Part shown: one piece after another, positions 1 through 8,585 of the stretch | Numbering within the stretch: the first letter of the stretch is position 1 | Layout of the letters: every line of letters begins with the position of its first letter | From: Bacteroidota bacterium | GTDB taxonomy: Bacteria > Bacteroidota > Bacteroidia > NORP154 | Length of the DNA stretch: 18,544 nt | Assembly (NCBI GenBank): GCA_002401055.1 | Contig: NVRZ01000038.1 | Location: 1-18,544, forward strand | Direction: 5' to 3' | Notes under the pieces: generated by a model | The model's input: the letters and a program-made list of their open reading frames with translations, nothing else | Told to the model about the DNA's origin: nothing | Database searches by the model: none | Translations under genes and position numbers: made by a program

Positions 1-1086
1 TATCATTATGAACAACTGTTTGGAACAGTTGGTTTCGTCGGTATGTCATCACTTTTATATCACCTTCAAAGGCCAACAAGAGTTCTGGATATTAAGAACT
101 CGTATTCGGTAGAGCCGAAAATCGCCGTTGAGAAGAATATGAAATCTTATAGATTAAAAGGTTTCAACATTGAGGCGGAAAATGATTTTTTGGATAGCAG
201 GAAACGAATTTTGGTGAACAATGATCTTCACATTTCATTGGCAGCGCCCAAGCAATCCATGACGGATTACTTCTATAAAAACTCGGATGCTGATGAAATG
301 ATCTTCATACATAAAGGGGAGGGAACATTGAAAACAATGTTGGGCAACATCACATTCAGTTATGGCGATTATCTTCTGATTCCTCGTGGAATGATATATC
401 AGATACAATTTAATTCAGAGGAGAACAGGCATTTCATAGTGGAGTCGTTCCATCCAATGTACACGCCCAAAAGGTACCGGAACAATTTTGGGCAATTGTT
501 GGAGCATTCACCTTTTTGTGAAAGAGATATAAGACCTCCTTCAGATTTGGTAACCCATGATGAAAAAGGAGAGTTTCTGATGAAGATCAAGAAGGAAAAT
601 ATGATTCACGAATACATTTACGAAACACATCCCTTTGACGTGGTCGGATGGGATGGGTACAATTATCCCTATGCTTTTTCAATTCATGATTTTGAACCTA
701 TAACTGGCAGAATTCATCAACCGCCTCCAGTTCATCAAACATTTGAAACGAATGCTTTTGCGGTTTGTTCTTTTTGCCCTCGGTTGTTTGATTATCATCC
801 GGAATCGATACCCGCACCTTATAATCACAGTAATATTGACTCGGACGAAGTTTTATATTATGTAGATGGTGACTTTATGAGCCGGAATGATGTAGAGGCA
901 GGACATATTTCCCTCCATCCGGCAGGGATTCCTCATGGCCCTCATCCTGGTGCTATGGAACGCAGCATTGGAGCAAAAGAAACGGAGGAGCTGGCAGTTA
1001 TGGTAGATACTTTTAAGCCATTAAAAATAACTGAAGACGCGATTAAAATTGATGATGGGACGTATTACAAATCCTGGACAGAGTAA
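1..1086 (+). CDS. hmgA: Homogentisate 1,2-dioxygenase, 5' end cut by window edge
   Basis: Opens the aromatic ring of homogentisate to maleylacetoacetate in tyrosine/phenylalanine breakdown; a cytoplasmic Fe(II) enzyme. The frame is open from base 1: the 14 codons before the ATG at 43 read YHYEQLFGTVGFVG, which fits the family N-terminus, so that ATG is internal and the true start lies left of the window with roughly 25 residues missing. Counting from the ATG at 43, likely iron ligands are His262 (PAPYNHSN), Glu269 (DEVLYY) and the first His of IPHGPHPG (codon 934-936). The His-to-Glu gap is one residue longer than I recall for the human enzyme, suggesting the divergent bicupin branch common in Bacteroidota. 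The pathway's preceding enzyme begins 11 bp downstream on the same strand, which strongly supports the assignment. The family call is firm; the exact ligand assignment is inferred. Confidence 0.9.
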   Translation, partial: YHYEQLFGTVGFVGMSSLLYHLQRPTRVLDIKNSYSVEPKIAVEKNMKSYRLKGFNIEAENDFLDSRKRILVNNDLHISLAAPKQSMTDYFYKNSDADEMIFIHKGEGTLKTMLGNITFSYGDYLLIPRGMIYQIQFNSEENRHFIVESFHPMYTPKRYRNNFGQLLEHSPFCERDIRPPSDLVTHDEKGEFLMKIKKENMIHEYIYETHPFDVVGWDGYNYPYAFSIHDFEPITGRIHQPPPVHQTFETNAFAVCSFCPRLFDYHPESIPAPYNHSNIDSDEVLYYVDGDFMSRNDVEAGHISLHPAGIPHGPHPGAMERSIGAKETEELAVMVDTFKPLKITEDAIKIDDGTYYKSWTE

Positions 1087-1097
1087 AAATTGAAAAA

Positions 1098-2243
1098 ATG
1101 AGCGATAACACCCCAAATACCGAGTTAGGCCTAGAGAAAATATTTGAGGAGGCTGAAGACTTTTTGCCATTAAATGGAACTGATTATGTAGAGTTCTATG
1201 TTGGCAATGCTAAGCAAGCTGCACACTTTTACAAGTCGGCTTTTGGATTTCAATCCTATGCTTACTCTGGATTGGAAACAGGAAACACGGAAACCGTTTC
1301 CTATGTGTTGACTCAGGATAAAATCAAACTGGTGCTTACCACGCCTTTGAATGCTGATGGACCGATCAATAAGCATTTGAACGAACATGGGGATGGGGTA
1401 AAAATTGTAGCGCTTTGGGTAGATGATGCAACTAAATCCTGGGAGGAAACAACCAGTCGAGGAGCCAAGTCTTTTATGGAACCAACAACTACGGAAGATG
1501 AGGATGGAAAGGTTGTACAGTCGGGAATACATACGTACGGTGAAACGGTTCACATTTTTGTTGAGCGTAAAAATTACAAAGGCGTCTTTTTACCAGGGTT
1601 TAAAAAATGGGAATCTAATTACAACCCGCCGTCAGTGGGATTGAAATTTGTGGATCACATGGTAGGGAATGTCGGCTGGGGTGAGATGAATAAATGGGTA
1701 GATTTCTATGCCAAAGTGATGGGCTTTGCTCAACTCATATCATTTGATGATAAGGACATCTCTACGGAATACACAGCTTTGATGAGCAAAGTAATGACCA
1801 ATGGTAATGGCAGAATCAAGTTCCCGATCAATGAACCAGCTAAAGGTAAACGGAAGTCTCAGATCGAGGAATATATAGATTTCTACAGAGGTGCAGGAGT
1901 GCAGCATATCGCACTAGCAACGGATAACATCATCGAAACCGTTACGGCCCTCACGGAAAGAGGTGTTGATTTTCTTTATGTCCCTTCGAGTTATTACGAG
2001 ACAGTGATGGATAGGGTCGGTGAAATAGATGAGGATTTGGAGCCATTGAAAAAATTGGGAATACTTATCGATCGTGATGATGAGGGATATTTACTGCAAA
2101 TCTTTACCAAGCCTGTGGAGGACAGGCCAACTGTTTTCTATGAAATCATTCAGCGAAAAGGTGCTATATCTTTTGGGAAGGGAAATTTTAAAGCGCTTTT
2201 TGAAGCGATAGAAAGAGAACAAGAAAGTCGAGGAACGCTCTAG
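1098..2243 (+). CDS. hppD: 4-hydroxyphenylpyruvate dioxygenase
   Basis: Converts 4-hydroxyphenylpyruvate to homogentisate with O2 and Fe(II), the step before the upstream gene's reaction. The 381 residues match the family's usual length. There are two VOC/glyoxalase-fold halves, about residues 25-160 and 180-355. The iron triad is visible in the C-terminal half: His187 in VDHMVGN, His270 in GVQHIALA and Glu349 in FYEIIQR. The family block YLLQIFTKP (331-339) and the C-terminal GKGNFKALFEAIEREQ are both present. The start is the first ATG after the homogentisate dioxygenase stop, with an 11-bp gap and no Shine-Dalgarno, so the two are very likely co-transcribed. Its stop lies 2 bp from the convergent aspS stop. 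Very sure. Confidence 0.96.
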   Translation: MSDNTPNTELGLEKIFEEAEDFLPLNGTDYVEFYVGNAKQAAHFYKSAFGFQSYAYSGLETGNTETVSYVLTQDKIKLVLTTPLNADGPINKHLNEHGDGVKIVALWVDDATKSWEETTSRGAKSFMEPTTTEDEDGKVVQSGIHTYGETVHIFVERKNYKGVFLPGFKKWESNYNPPSVGLKFVDHMVGNVGWGEMNKWVDFYAKVMGFAQLISFDDKDISTEYTALMSKVMTNGNGRIKFPINEPAKGKRKSQIEEYIDFYRGAGVQHIALATDNIIETVTALTERGVDFLYVPSSYYETVMDRVGEIDEDLEPLKKLGILIDRDDEGYLLQIFTKPVEDRPTVFYEIIQRKGAISFGKGNFKALFEAIEREQESRGTL

Positions 2244-2245
2244 AT

Positions 2246-3979
2246 TTAAAGACCCAATTCTTTCTTCTGCTCCTTAGAAATTGGTGAGGGAGCATCCAGC
2301 ATAACGTCTCGGCCCGCGTTGTTCTTTGGAAATGCGATGTATTCTCTGATTGACTCGCTGCCTCCTAGCAAGGCTACCAATCTATCAAAACCAAAAGCAA
2401 TGCCGCCATGGGGTGGGGCGCCATATTCAAAAGCATTCAACAAAAACCCAAATTGTTCTTGTGCTTCTTCTTTGCTAAAACCTAACAGCTTAAACATCTG
2501 ATCTTGTAATCCACGCTCGTGAATTCTTATAGATCCACCTCCAAGCTCAATTCCATTTATTACCAAATCATAGGCATTGGCTCTTACTTTTCCCGGATCT
2601 GATTCCATAAACTCTATGTCCTCAGTTTTGGGCGACGTAAATGGATGGTGCATCGCGTGCCAATTTCCGGAGTCTTCATCTTTTTCAAGCAGGGGAAAAT
2701 CGAGCACCCAAAGAGGGGCAAATGTGCCAACTTCTCTGAATCCCAGTTCACTGCCCATCTTAAGTCTCAGTTCACCCATGGCGACAAGAGTTTTCTGTCT
2801 ATCACCTGATAAAAGCAGTAATAAATCTCCAGTTTCTGTGCCACAAGCTTCTGCCCATTGTTTCAAATCTGCTTCGTTGTAGAATTTATCTACAGAAGAT
2901 TTAACGGTTCCATCTTCATTGAATTTTGCGTAAACCATTCCCTTCGCTCCAATTTGAGGAGTTCTCACGAAATCCGTTAGGGCATCCAATTGTTTGCGGC
3001 TATAGCCAGCGCAGCCTTTCGCATTTATAGCTACCACAATTTCTGAATCATCAAAGACGTTAAATCCCTTTCCTTGCGCCATATCAGTCAGGTCCACGAT
3101 TTTCATTTCAAATCTGATATCCGGCTTGTCCGAACCATAGGAGTTTAATGCCTCATCGTATGTAATTCTTTGAAAATTTCCCAAATCAACATCCAAAGTT
3201 TCTTTGAACATGGATTTCATAAAAGATTCGAAGGTGGTGAGCACATCTTCCTGCTCAACAAAAGACATTTCACAATCAATCTGTGTGAATTCTGGTTGTC
3301 TGTCTGCGCGAAGGTCTTCATCTCGGAAACACCTGACAATTTGAAAATATTTATCAAAACCAGCCACCATAAACAATTGCTTAAACGTTTGTGGCGATTG
3401 TGGCAAAGCATAGAATTGACCCTGGTTCATTCTTGAGGGTACAACAAAGTCGCGAGCACCTTCAGGAGTGGATTTTAAAAGATAAGGCGTTTCAATCTCT
3501 AGAAAATCTTTGGCATCCAATAAATCCCTGGTCAATTTTAATACGCTGTGTCTCAGCTCTATATTTTTCTTCAAAGGACCTCTTCTAAGATCCAGGTAGC
3601 GGTATTGCATGCGAAGTTCTTCACCGCCATCTGTTTCGTCTTCTATAAGGAATGGAGGTGTCTTTGATTCACTTAACACTTCCAGGCTCTTCACGGTAAT
3701 TTCTATATCGCCAGTGATCATATCAGGATTCTTGTTGCTTCTCTCCACGACTTCTCCGGATACCTTGATCACGAATTCTCGACCTAGCACGCGAGCTTTC
3801 TTACACAGATCCGCGTCAACGTCCATGTTAAAGACGATTTGTGTAATTCCATAACGATCTCTAACATCGATAAAAGTCATGCCTCCCAGATCTCTGGATT
3901 TCTGTACCCATCCGCAAATAGTGGTTTCGGAGCCGACGTTTTTGATCGTTAATTCTCCGCAAGTATGTTCTCTAAGCAT
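2246..3979 (-). CDS. aspS: Aspartyl-tRNA synthetase (bacterial type)
   Basis: Charges tRNA-Asp with aspartate; a cytoplasmic class II synthetase. The 577 residues fit the bacterial form: an N-terminal OB-fold anticodon-binding domain (about 1-105), a catalytic core split by the bacterial GAD insertion (about 300-410), class II motif 2 at 218-235 ([18 protein letters not shown]) and motif 3 at 526-534 (GIAFGFDRL). The start [10 protein letters not shown] aligns with the E. coli N-terminus. Leu31 (KSRDLGG) corresponds to the Leu that, as I recall, is typical of discriminating AspRS, where non-discriminating enzymes have His. This hints that it charges only tRNA-Asp, but that is a one-residue inference. 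The gene is transcribed alone, convergent with hppD and divergent from the deacetylase gene. Confidence 0.97.
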   Translation of the reverse strand: MLREHTCGELTIKNVGSETTICGWVQKSRDLGGMTFIDVRDRYGITQIVFNMDVDADLCKKARVLGREFVIKVSGEVVERSNKNPDMITGDIEITVKSLEVLSESKTPPFLIEDETDGGEELRMQYRYLDLRRGPLKKNIELRHSVLKLTRDLLDAKDFLEIETPYLLKSTPEGARDFVVPSRMNQGQFYALPQSPQTFKQLFMVAGFDKYFQIVRCFRDEDLRADRQPEFTQIDCEMSFVEQEDVLTTFESFMKSMFKETLDVDLGNFQRITYDEALNSYGSDKPDIRFEMKIVDLTDMAQGKGFNVFDDSEIVVAINAKGCAGYSRKQLDALTDFVRTPQIGAKGMVYAKFNEDGTVKSSVDKFYNEADLKQWAEACGTETGDLLLLLSGDRQKTLVAMGELRLKMGSELGFREVGTFAPLWVLDFPLLEKDEDSGNWHAMHHPFTSPKTEDIEFMESDPGKVRANAYDLVINGIELGGGSIRIHERGLQDQMFKLLGFSKEEAQEQFGFLLNAFEYGAPPHGGIAFGFDRLVALLGGSESIREYIAFPKNNAGRDVMLDAPSPISKEQKKELGL

Positions 3980-4068
3980 GGCTGTTATTTAGCGTGAACG
4001 AAATTAAAAATAAATGCGGTAAGGATTGAGAGTTTGCTCCGAGAAAATTGTGGGTCAAAAATTACTTA

Positions 4069-4076
4069 TACCTTTG
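4069..4076 (+). promoter_or_regulatory. Promoter -7 element for the deacetylase gene
   Basis: TACCTTTG is a full match to the Bacteroidota -7 consensus TAnnTTTG. ATTG at 4047-4050 is a plausible -33 element, 18 bases upstream. The predicted transcript start is near 4082-4084, giving a leader of about 20 nt to the ATG at 4102. No experimental support is visible. Confidence 0.6.
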
Positions 4077-4101
4077 TCGCGCTCAATCTCAATGTTCAAG
4101 T

Positions 4102-4722
4102 ATGTATTCGGAGAGAACATACAATGTAATGGAGAAGATCTTTAAAGGTCTTATATGGAGCATTCCCACCGATAGCAATTCTTTATTCATCACGTTTGAT
4201 GACGGGCCAATCCCTGAAGTAACACCTTGGGTATTGGATACATTAAAGGAATTTGATGCCAAGGCAACTTTCTTCTGCCTTGGTAAAAATGTAGAGAAGA
4301 ATCCGGAGATATATAAACGCATTTTGGCGGAGGGACACGCAGTAGGAAATCATACCTACAATCATGTTGATGGCTGGAGAATAGGTAAGACTAGATATGT
4401 AGCGAATATTAATAAATGTTCAGAATGGGTTGATTCTAAGCTTTTTCGTCCGCCATATGGGCGCATTAGGCCGGTGCATTGGAAGATGATCAAAGATGAC
4501 TACACTGTTGTTATGTGGAATGTACTTTGTGGTGACTTTGACAAAAGATTATCGGGTGAAAAATGTGTGGACAACGTGATATCAAACGCCAAGCCAGGAT
4601 CAATAGTATTGTTTCACGATAGCATTAAAGCCAATGACCGGTTGCGTTATGCACTGCCAAGAGTTCTAGAATACTATAGAGAAAGAAGTTATTCCTTCAA
4701 GCCAATTACCAATGGCTTTTAA
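4102..4722 (+). CDS. Polysaccharide deacetylase (NodB-homology domain)
   Basis: A carbohydrate esterase family 4-type metal-dependent N-deacetylase, probably acting on peptidoglycan or another GlcNAc-containing glycan. All NodB motifs are visible, numbered from the ATG at 4102: TFDDGP (31-36, catalytic base and metal Asp), HTYNH (84-88, two metal His), RPPYG (116-120) and LFHDS (170-174, catalytic His). At 206 residues it is essentially a bare catalytic domain. No signal peptide or clear membrane segment is seen, so its location is unclear. The frame also opens from a TTG at 4048, but that codon lies inside the likely -33 promoter element, so I chose 4102; the ATG at 4129 is the alternative. 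The stop overlaps the convergent hemH stop in a shared TTAA (4719-4722). The exact substrate cannot be read from sequence. Confidence 0.88.
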   Translation: MYSERTYNVMEKIFKGLIWSIPTDSNSLFITFDDGPIPEVTPWVLDTLKEFDAKATFFCLGKNVEKNPEIYKRILAEGHAVGNHTYNHVDGWRIGKTRYVANINKCSEWVDSKLFRPPYGRIRPVHWKMIKDDYTVVMWNVLCGDFDKRLSGEKCVDNVISNAKPGSIVLFHDSIKANDRLRYALPRVLEYYRERSYSFKPITNGF

Positions 4723-5735
4723 GCCGAAGTATTCTGTTCAACAATATCCTTCAAGGTTGCAATCCATCGAGGAAGTCCGTTTAAACTTTCGATGAGCTGA
4801 ACTTTTTCACCACCATGCTCCTGAAAAAGTTCGTTATATTCAATGGAGATTTCATAGAGTGTCTCCAGGCAATCAGCAACAAAAGATGGGGAGAACACCA
4901 ATATTCTTTTTACTCCGCTTTGCGCCAATTTGATGAGCTCATGATCTGTATAGGGTTTGAGCCAGGGGTCTTTACCCAATCTGGATTGAAAAGAAATTGT
5001 GTAAAAATTTTCTGCAAGGTTTAGTTCTTTTACTATTTTTCTGGTGGTATCATAGCAAGTGGCTCTATAGCAATGATGGTTAGATTCATTTATCTCTTCT
5101 TTACAATGATAATCATCGCAATTTCCCTGGCCATGTTGTTTGGTCAAGTGCCTTTCGGGTAAACCGTGATAGCTAAAAAGCACATGGTCGTATTCATCCA
5201 ATTTATGCTCTCTAGCCCGTTGCACCCAGCTGGCAATAAAATCCGGATGTTCGTAAAACTGTTTGATATAAGTAATCGGTGGCGGATTGGCCAACTTATC
5301 ATATTCTGATTGAACTTTTTGTAAGGATGATTCACTGGCCGAAGTAGTGTATTGCGGATACAGTGGGATGCATACTATCTTGTCAACATTCCTCTCGATT
5401 AATTTTGCCAGTATTGATTGAATGCTCGGTTGTTGATAGCGCATTGCCAGCTCAACGTAATAATCGTCGCCCAGCGATTCTTGCAGTTTATAGCAAGTTT
5501 CATAACTGTTGAACATAAGTGGAGAGCCCTTGTCGGTCCATATCTCTTTGTAGAGCGCAGCGGTTTTAGGTGAACGAAATGGAACGATGATAAAATTGAC
5601 GAGGAAGAATCTCTTTAGATAGGAGAAGTCTATAACAAAAGGGTCGTTCAAAAACTCTGTTAGATATTTTCTAACATCAGAGGTGGAGGGGCTGTTTGGA
5701 GTGCCCAGGTTGACCAGTAAAACTCCCGTTTTCAT
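4719..5735 (-). CDS. hemH: Ferrochelatase with four-cysteine insertion
   Basis: Inserts Fe(II) into protoporphyrin IX to make protoheme, the last step of the classical heme pathway. 338 residues. Family signatures: an N-terminal VNLGTP block (8-13), FSYHGLPERH (187-196) with catalytic His190, SFQSRLGKDPWLKP (248-261) and SPSFVADCLETLYE (282-295) with the conserved acidic Glu291. Between the catalytic-His block and the TTRK helix is an insertion with Cys206, Cys211, Cys222 and Cys227 (C-x4-C-x10-C-x4-C). This pattern fits the internal [2Fe-2S] cluster type described for some bacterial ferrochelatases; E. coli HemH lacks it. The gene follows lnt on the same strand but has its own candidate promoter about 130 bp upstream. 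The enzyme call is very firm; the cluster is inferred. Confidence 0.96.
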   Translation of the reverse strand: MKTGVLLVNLGTPNSPSTSDVRKYLTEFLNDPFVIDFSYLKRFFLVNFIIVPFRSPKTAALYKEIWTDKGSPLMFNSYETCYKLQESLGDDYYVELAMRYQQPSIQSILAKLIERNVDKIVCIPLYPQYTTSASESSLQKVQSEYDKLANPPPITYIKQFYEHPDFIASWVQRAREHKLDEYDHVLFSYHGLPERHLTKQHGQGNCDDYHCKEEINESNHHCYRATCYDTTRKIVKELNLAENFYTISFQSRLGKDPWLKPYTDHELIKLAQSGVKRILVFSPSFVADCLETLYEISIEYNELFQEHGGEKVQLIESLNGLPRWIATLKDIVEQNTSA

Positions 5736-5749
5736 TCTTCAATCGTTTT

Positions 5750-5816
5750 TACCACCAAGACAATCAGCACACTAAGCCTGCCTGCAGAACAGGCGGGTTT
5801 CACTAAGTCAGGCAGT
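5750..5816. repeat. Intergenic repeat-like element with palindrome
   Basis: Noncoding spacer upstream of hemH. On the plus strand it reads ACCACCAAG (5752-5760), then CACTAAG at 5770-5776 and again at 5801-5807, with an imperfect palindrome between them: CCTGCCTG (5777-5784), loop CAGAA, CAGGCGGG (5790-5797), 7 of 8 pairs plus one G:T. GGCAG at 5811-5815 echoes the palindrome arm. The mix of CACnAAG units and a GC-rich palindrome resembles short dispersed intergenic repeats of Bacteroidota genomes. No second copy exists in this window to prove dispersal. No T-run follows on either strand, so it is not a typical terminator. It would lie in the hemH leader. Confidence 0.45.
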
Positions 5817-5865
5817 AATCTATCTGGTAAGTTATGCATCAGAAGCACGAATATCTACATTATTT

Positions 5866-5896
5866 CAAAGATACTTCACCCAAGATAATCAGGAAA
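5866..5896 (-). promoter_or_regulatory. Candidate hemH promoter
   Basis: On the minus strand TATCTTTG (5866-5873) fully matches TAnnTTTG. TTTC (5893-5896), 19 bases upstream and inside the last codons of lnt, is one base off the -33 TTTG. The predicted start near 5859 would give hemH an unusually long leader of about 124 nt that includes the repeat element. Confidence 0.5.
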
Positions 5897-7511
5897 CTCG
5901 CTTTCGATCATAAATAGATTTAGCCAGCGAATACAGGAGTAGAATGATTGCTGTAAATGCGGCAATACGTCCTAAGTAATCTCCATGAATGGTATAAAAT
6001 GTCAGCGTATCATTTGAATTTAACTCTGCATGAAGGGTCTCTGCGGTCCACCAACTTGCTGTTTGTATGTGATCTCCTCTTTGATTGATAAAACAGGAAA
6101 TTCCAGTATTGGCTGATCTCGCAATGCTTCTTCTTGTTTCAATGGCTCTTAGGCGAGCGTAAGCCAAGTGCTGTAGGTAGCCGGGTCCATCGTCCCACCA
6201 TCCGTCGTTAGTCAATATAAAAATCAGATTTGCACCTGCATTCACATATTCCGAAACGTATTCTCCATAAATTGATTCATAACAAATTACAGGTGCAATT
6301 TTGGTTTTGCCATCATGCGAAATAAACACTTCAGCATTTTCTTGACTCCCAAGGCTTCCGGTAGTTCCTCCTAAATCCAAGGCAAGGTTTTCAAATGGCT
6401 TGAGAAATGAGGCGAAGGGCATTTTCTCTACTCCCTGTACCAACTTTGATTTATGATAGAATTCAATTTTTCCGCTACTGTTGATTTGCATAGCAGAATT
6501 ATAGGCGTCATATGATCTGTTATTATTGTGAAAATGTCGGGCCGTGGAACTTATCTCTTCATCGTCCTCAAATAGGTAGTAAGATGTTAATCCAGAAACA
6601 AAGTTTAGTTGGGGATGATCAGCAATAATATTTTTAATAATGGGAATACTGTTAGATCTATCCAGATCATTTTCCCAGATATCCTCGGTCATTGCTGTTT
6701 CTGGGGCAATTAGATAATCAGACTTATTGAGCTGATCATAATTTACCAGAGATAGCATCGAATTGAGTTGCTCGTCAAAGGTTAGGCTGTACTTTTCGTA
6801 ATACGGATCTACATTGGGTTGAATAATGGTGATGGCTACAGGATTTTCCTTCTCCGTGTAGTTGGAGTAGGTGAACATGGAGAAGGATATTGGAACCAGA
6901 AGACAGAGAATTAACGAGATGATGTTAATTCTACTTTCAATTATTGGTGCATGCTGCGTGATAGCTTTATCCAAAATTTTGAATATCAAAATATTAACGA
7001 TCAATACCCATATGGATCCACCAAAAACCCCCGTGTATTCGTACCATTGAATCCACTGCACGGTGTTTGCAAATCCATTACCCAATGTCATCCATGGCCA
7101 GGTTAGCTCCCAGTGGAAGTGAAGGTATTCAAAGGCAATCCAATACAAAATAAGACCAATGTATCCCTGCTTGGATCCGATTTTTACTCTGGTGTAGTGA
7201 AAGAAATGGAATACCAGCGCCATCAGGCTGGCGTTGAACATGACCACAAATATGTATAGCGACAATTTGGTTTCTAGACCTTCAGTTACCATGTACAGCC
7301 AGTAGGCAGACAAGCCATTAAACAGAACAAATGTCAGGAATGTCAATCCGTAAGTGCTCCCTCTTCCAGAGCGAAAGATGTAATCTTCCAGAAAAAGAAT
7401 GGGAACAAAAGCAATAAAAAGAAGAGGTGAGAATCCTCCAATTCCCGGCCAGGAAAGGGCGAGTAAAACGCCGCTTACTAGTGTCAGAAGGATTTTCTGT
7501 GTTTTGTTCAT
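5889..7511 (-). CDS. lnt: Apolipoprotein N-acyltransferase
   Basis: Adds the third acyl chain to the N-terminal cysteine of lipoproteins in the inner membrane, the last step of lipoprotein maturation. 540 residues, slightly longer than E. coli (512). The N-terminal third (about 5-215) is a run of hydrophobic membrane segments, followed by a nitrilase-type domain (about 225-490) and a final membrane helix (about 512-530). The catalytic triad is visible: Glu271 (APETA), Lys354 (FYHKSKLV) and Cys410 (PVICYES), matching E. coli Glu267, Lys335 and Cys387. It starts 27 bp after the histidine kinase stop on the same strand, so it is probably the third gene of the regulator operon. Two predicted lipoproteins elsewhere in the window would be substrates. 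Very sure of family. Confidence 0.94.
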   Translation of the reverse strand: MNKTQKILLTLVSGVLLALSWPGIGGFSPLLFIAFVPILFLEDYIFRSGRGSTYGLTFLTFVLFNGLSAYWLYMVTEGLETKLSLYIFVVMFNASLMALVFHFFHYTRVKIGSKQGYIGLILYWIAFEYLHFHWELTWPWMTLGNGFANTVQWIQWYEYTGVFGGSIWVLIVNILIFKILDKAITQHAPIIESRINIISLILCLLVPISFSMFTYSNYTEKENPVAITIIQPNVDPYYEKYSLTFDEQLNSMLSLVNYDQLNKSDYLIAPETAMTEDIWENDLDRSNSIPIIKNIIADHPQLNFVSGLTSYYLFEDDEEISSTARHFHNNNRSYDAYNSAMQINSSGKIEFYHKSKLVQGVEKMPFASFLKPFENLALDLGGTTGSLGSQENAEVFISHDGKTKIAPVICYESIYGEYVSEYVNAGANLIFILTNDGWWDDGPGYLQHLAYARLRAIETRRSIARSANTGISCFINQRGDHIQTASWWTAETLHAELNSNDTLTFYTIHGDYLGRIAAFTAIILLLYSLAKSIYDRKRVS

Positions 7512-7538
7512 TAGTTGATATGAATTTGAAAGATAAAA

Positions 7539-8585
7539 CTAAGCTTTCTGCAGGGTGAAGCCGAAAGTAGATCCCACATCACTAGTACTTCGAACCGTTA
7601 TAGTTTGTTTATGCGCTTCGATAATATGTTTTACTATTGAGAGGCCCAAGCCTGTTCCTCCTTGTTCTCGAGATCGGCTTTTATCAACTCTATAAAAACG
7701 CTCGAACAATCGGGAAATATGTTTTTCTTCTATGCCGATACCATTATCTGTTACCTCTATTAATATATTTTCACTCATATCATAAAAGCCAACAAGCGTA
7801 TTTCCACCTTCTTTACCATAAATCAAACTGTTGGTTATCAGGTTCACCAATACTTCTCGGATTCGACTTCTATCACCTAGTACCATAAATGGTTTATCGC
7901 AATCTTGTTTGAAGGAAAATCTAATTGCCTTCAGGTCAGCTCTCATTTCCAGAGATTTAAATACTTCAGTTGCTAGCTCATGGACATCGAATTTGACTTG
8001 CTCAAGATCCATTTTTTCATGTTCAATGCGTGATATTTTCTCAAGGTCGTTGATTACCGCGTTCATGCGGTCGATGTTTTTTGACGCTTTATTGAGGTAT
8101 TCCATATTTATCTTGTCATCCTTCAATCCACCTTCCAGCAAGGTTTCAATGTATCCTTGCAGGTTGAACACTGGGGTTTTTAATTCGTGTGATACATTGC
8201 CCAAAAATTCCTTTCTGAACTCCTCCATTTTTTTAAGCTGCTCAATTTCTGAGGCACGATCTTCTTCCCATTCCGTTACTTCTTTTTCAACGCTATCGAT
8301 TAGATTTTCGCTCAGATCAATATTCTTGGAAATGCTACCCTTAGCAGACTTGAGGTAATGAATATGTTTATAAATGAGCTTAATCTTTCTGTAGATGAAT
8401 TTTTCTATCAGGTAATGAACAATGGCATATCCAAATACCAATGCTACTAAAGGAGGAATTACAATAATAAACCAGGGCAAATTCAGAACAAAATAATTCT
8501 CAAGAACAAGAAGCATAAAGAGAACAAGTACTGAGATGATCGCACTTGCACTAATTGCTATTTGATTGGGAGTTAGATTTTTCAT
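7539..8585 (-). CDS. Sensor histidine kinase, PhoR-like
   Basis: Membrane histidine kinase that phosphorylates the response regulator encoded just upstream. 348 residues: two membrane helices (about 8-30 and 36-58) joined by only a handful of residues, a charged linker (about 60-125), a HisKA dimerisation domain with phospho-acceptor His133 (FLGNVSHELKTP), and a HATPase_c domain with N-box Asn252 (NLITNSLIYG), G1 DNGIGI (280-285) and G2 GGTGLGL (309-315). There is no periplasmic sensor domain and no recognisable PAS. Its ATG overlaps the regulator's TGA (ATGA, 8582-8585), so translation is coupled. Gene pairing, architecture and the neighbouring porin and phosphate transporter suggest a PhoR role. 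The kinase class is certain; the phosphate signal is inferred. Confidence 0.93.
   Translation of the reverse strand: MKNLTPNQIAISASAIISVLVLFMLLVLENYFVLNLPWFIIVIPPLVALVFGYAIVHYLIEKFIYRKIKLIYKHIHYLKSAKGSISKNIDLSENLIDSVEKEVTEWEEDRASEIEQLKKMEEFRKEFLGNVSHELKTPVFNLQGYIETLLEGGLKDDKINMEYLNKASKNIDRMNAVINDLEKISRIEHEKMDLEQVKFDVHELATEVFKSLEMRADLKAIRFSFKQDCDKPFMVLGDRSRIREVLVNLITNSLIYGKEGGNTLVGFYDMSENILIEVTDNGIGIEEKHISRLFERFYRVDKSRSREQGGTGLGLSIVKHIIEAHKQTITVRSTSDVGSTFGFTLQKA

Noticed and set aside
4699..4725. AAGCCA...TGGCTT and GGCTT/AAGCC arms at the deacetylase/hemH junction as a bidirectional terminator
   Set aside because: A short 6-bp stem with an 8-nt loop and at most a few T; competing pairings make it unconvincing.
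7831..8358. A 175-codon plus-strand open frame across the histidine kinase gene
   Set aside because: It is antisense to the kinase's HisKA and ATPase regions, Ser/Leu-rich with no recognisable domain or promoter; a shadow frame.
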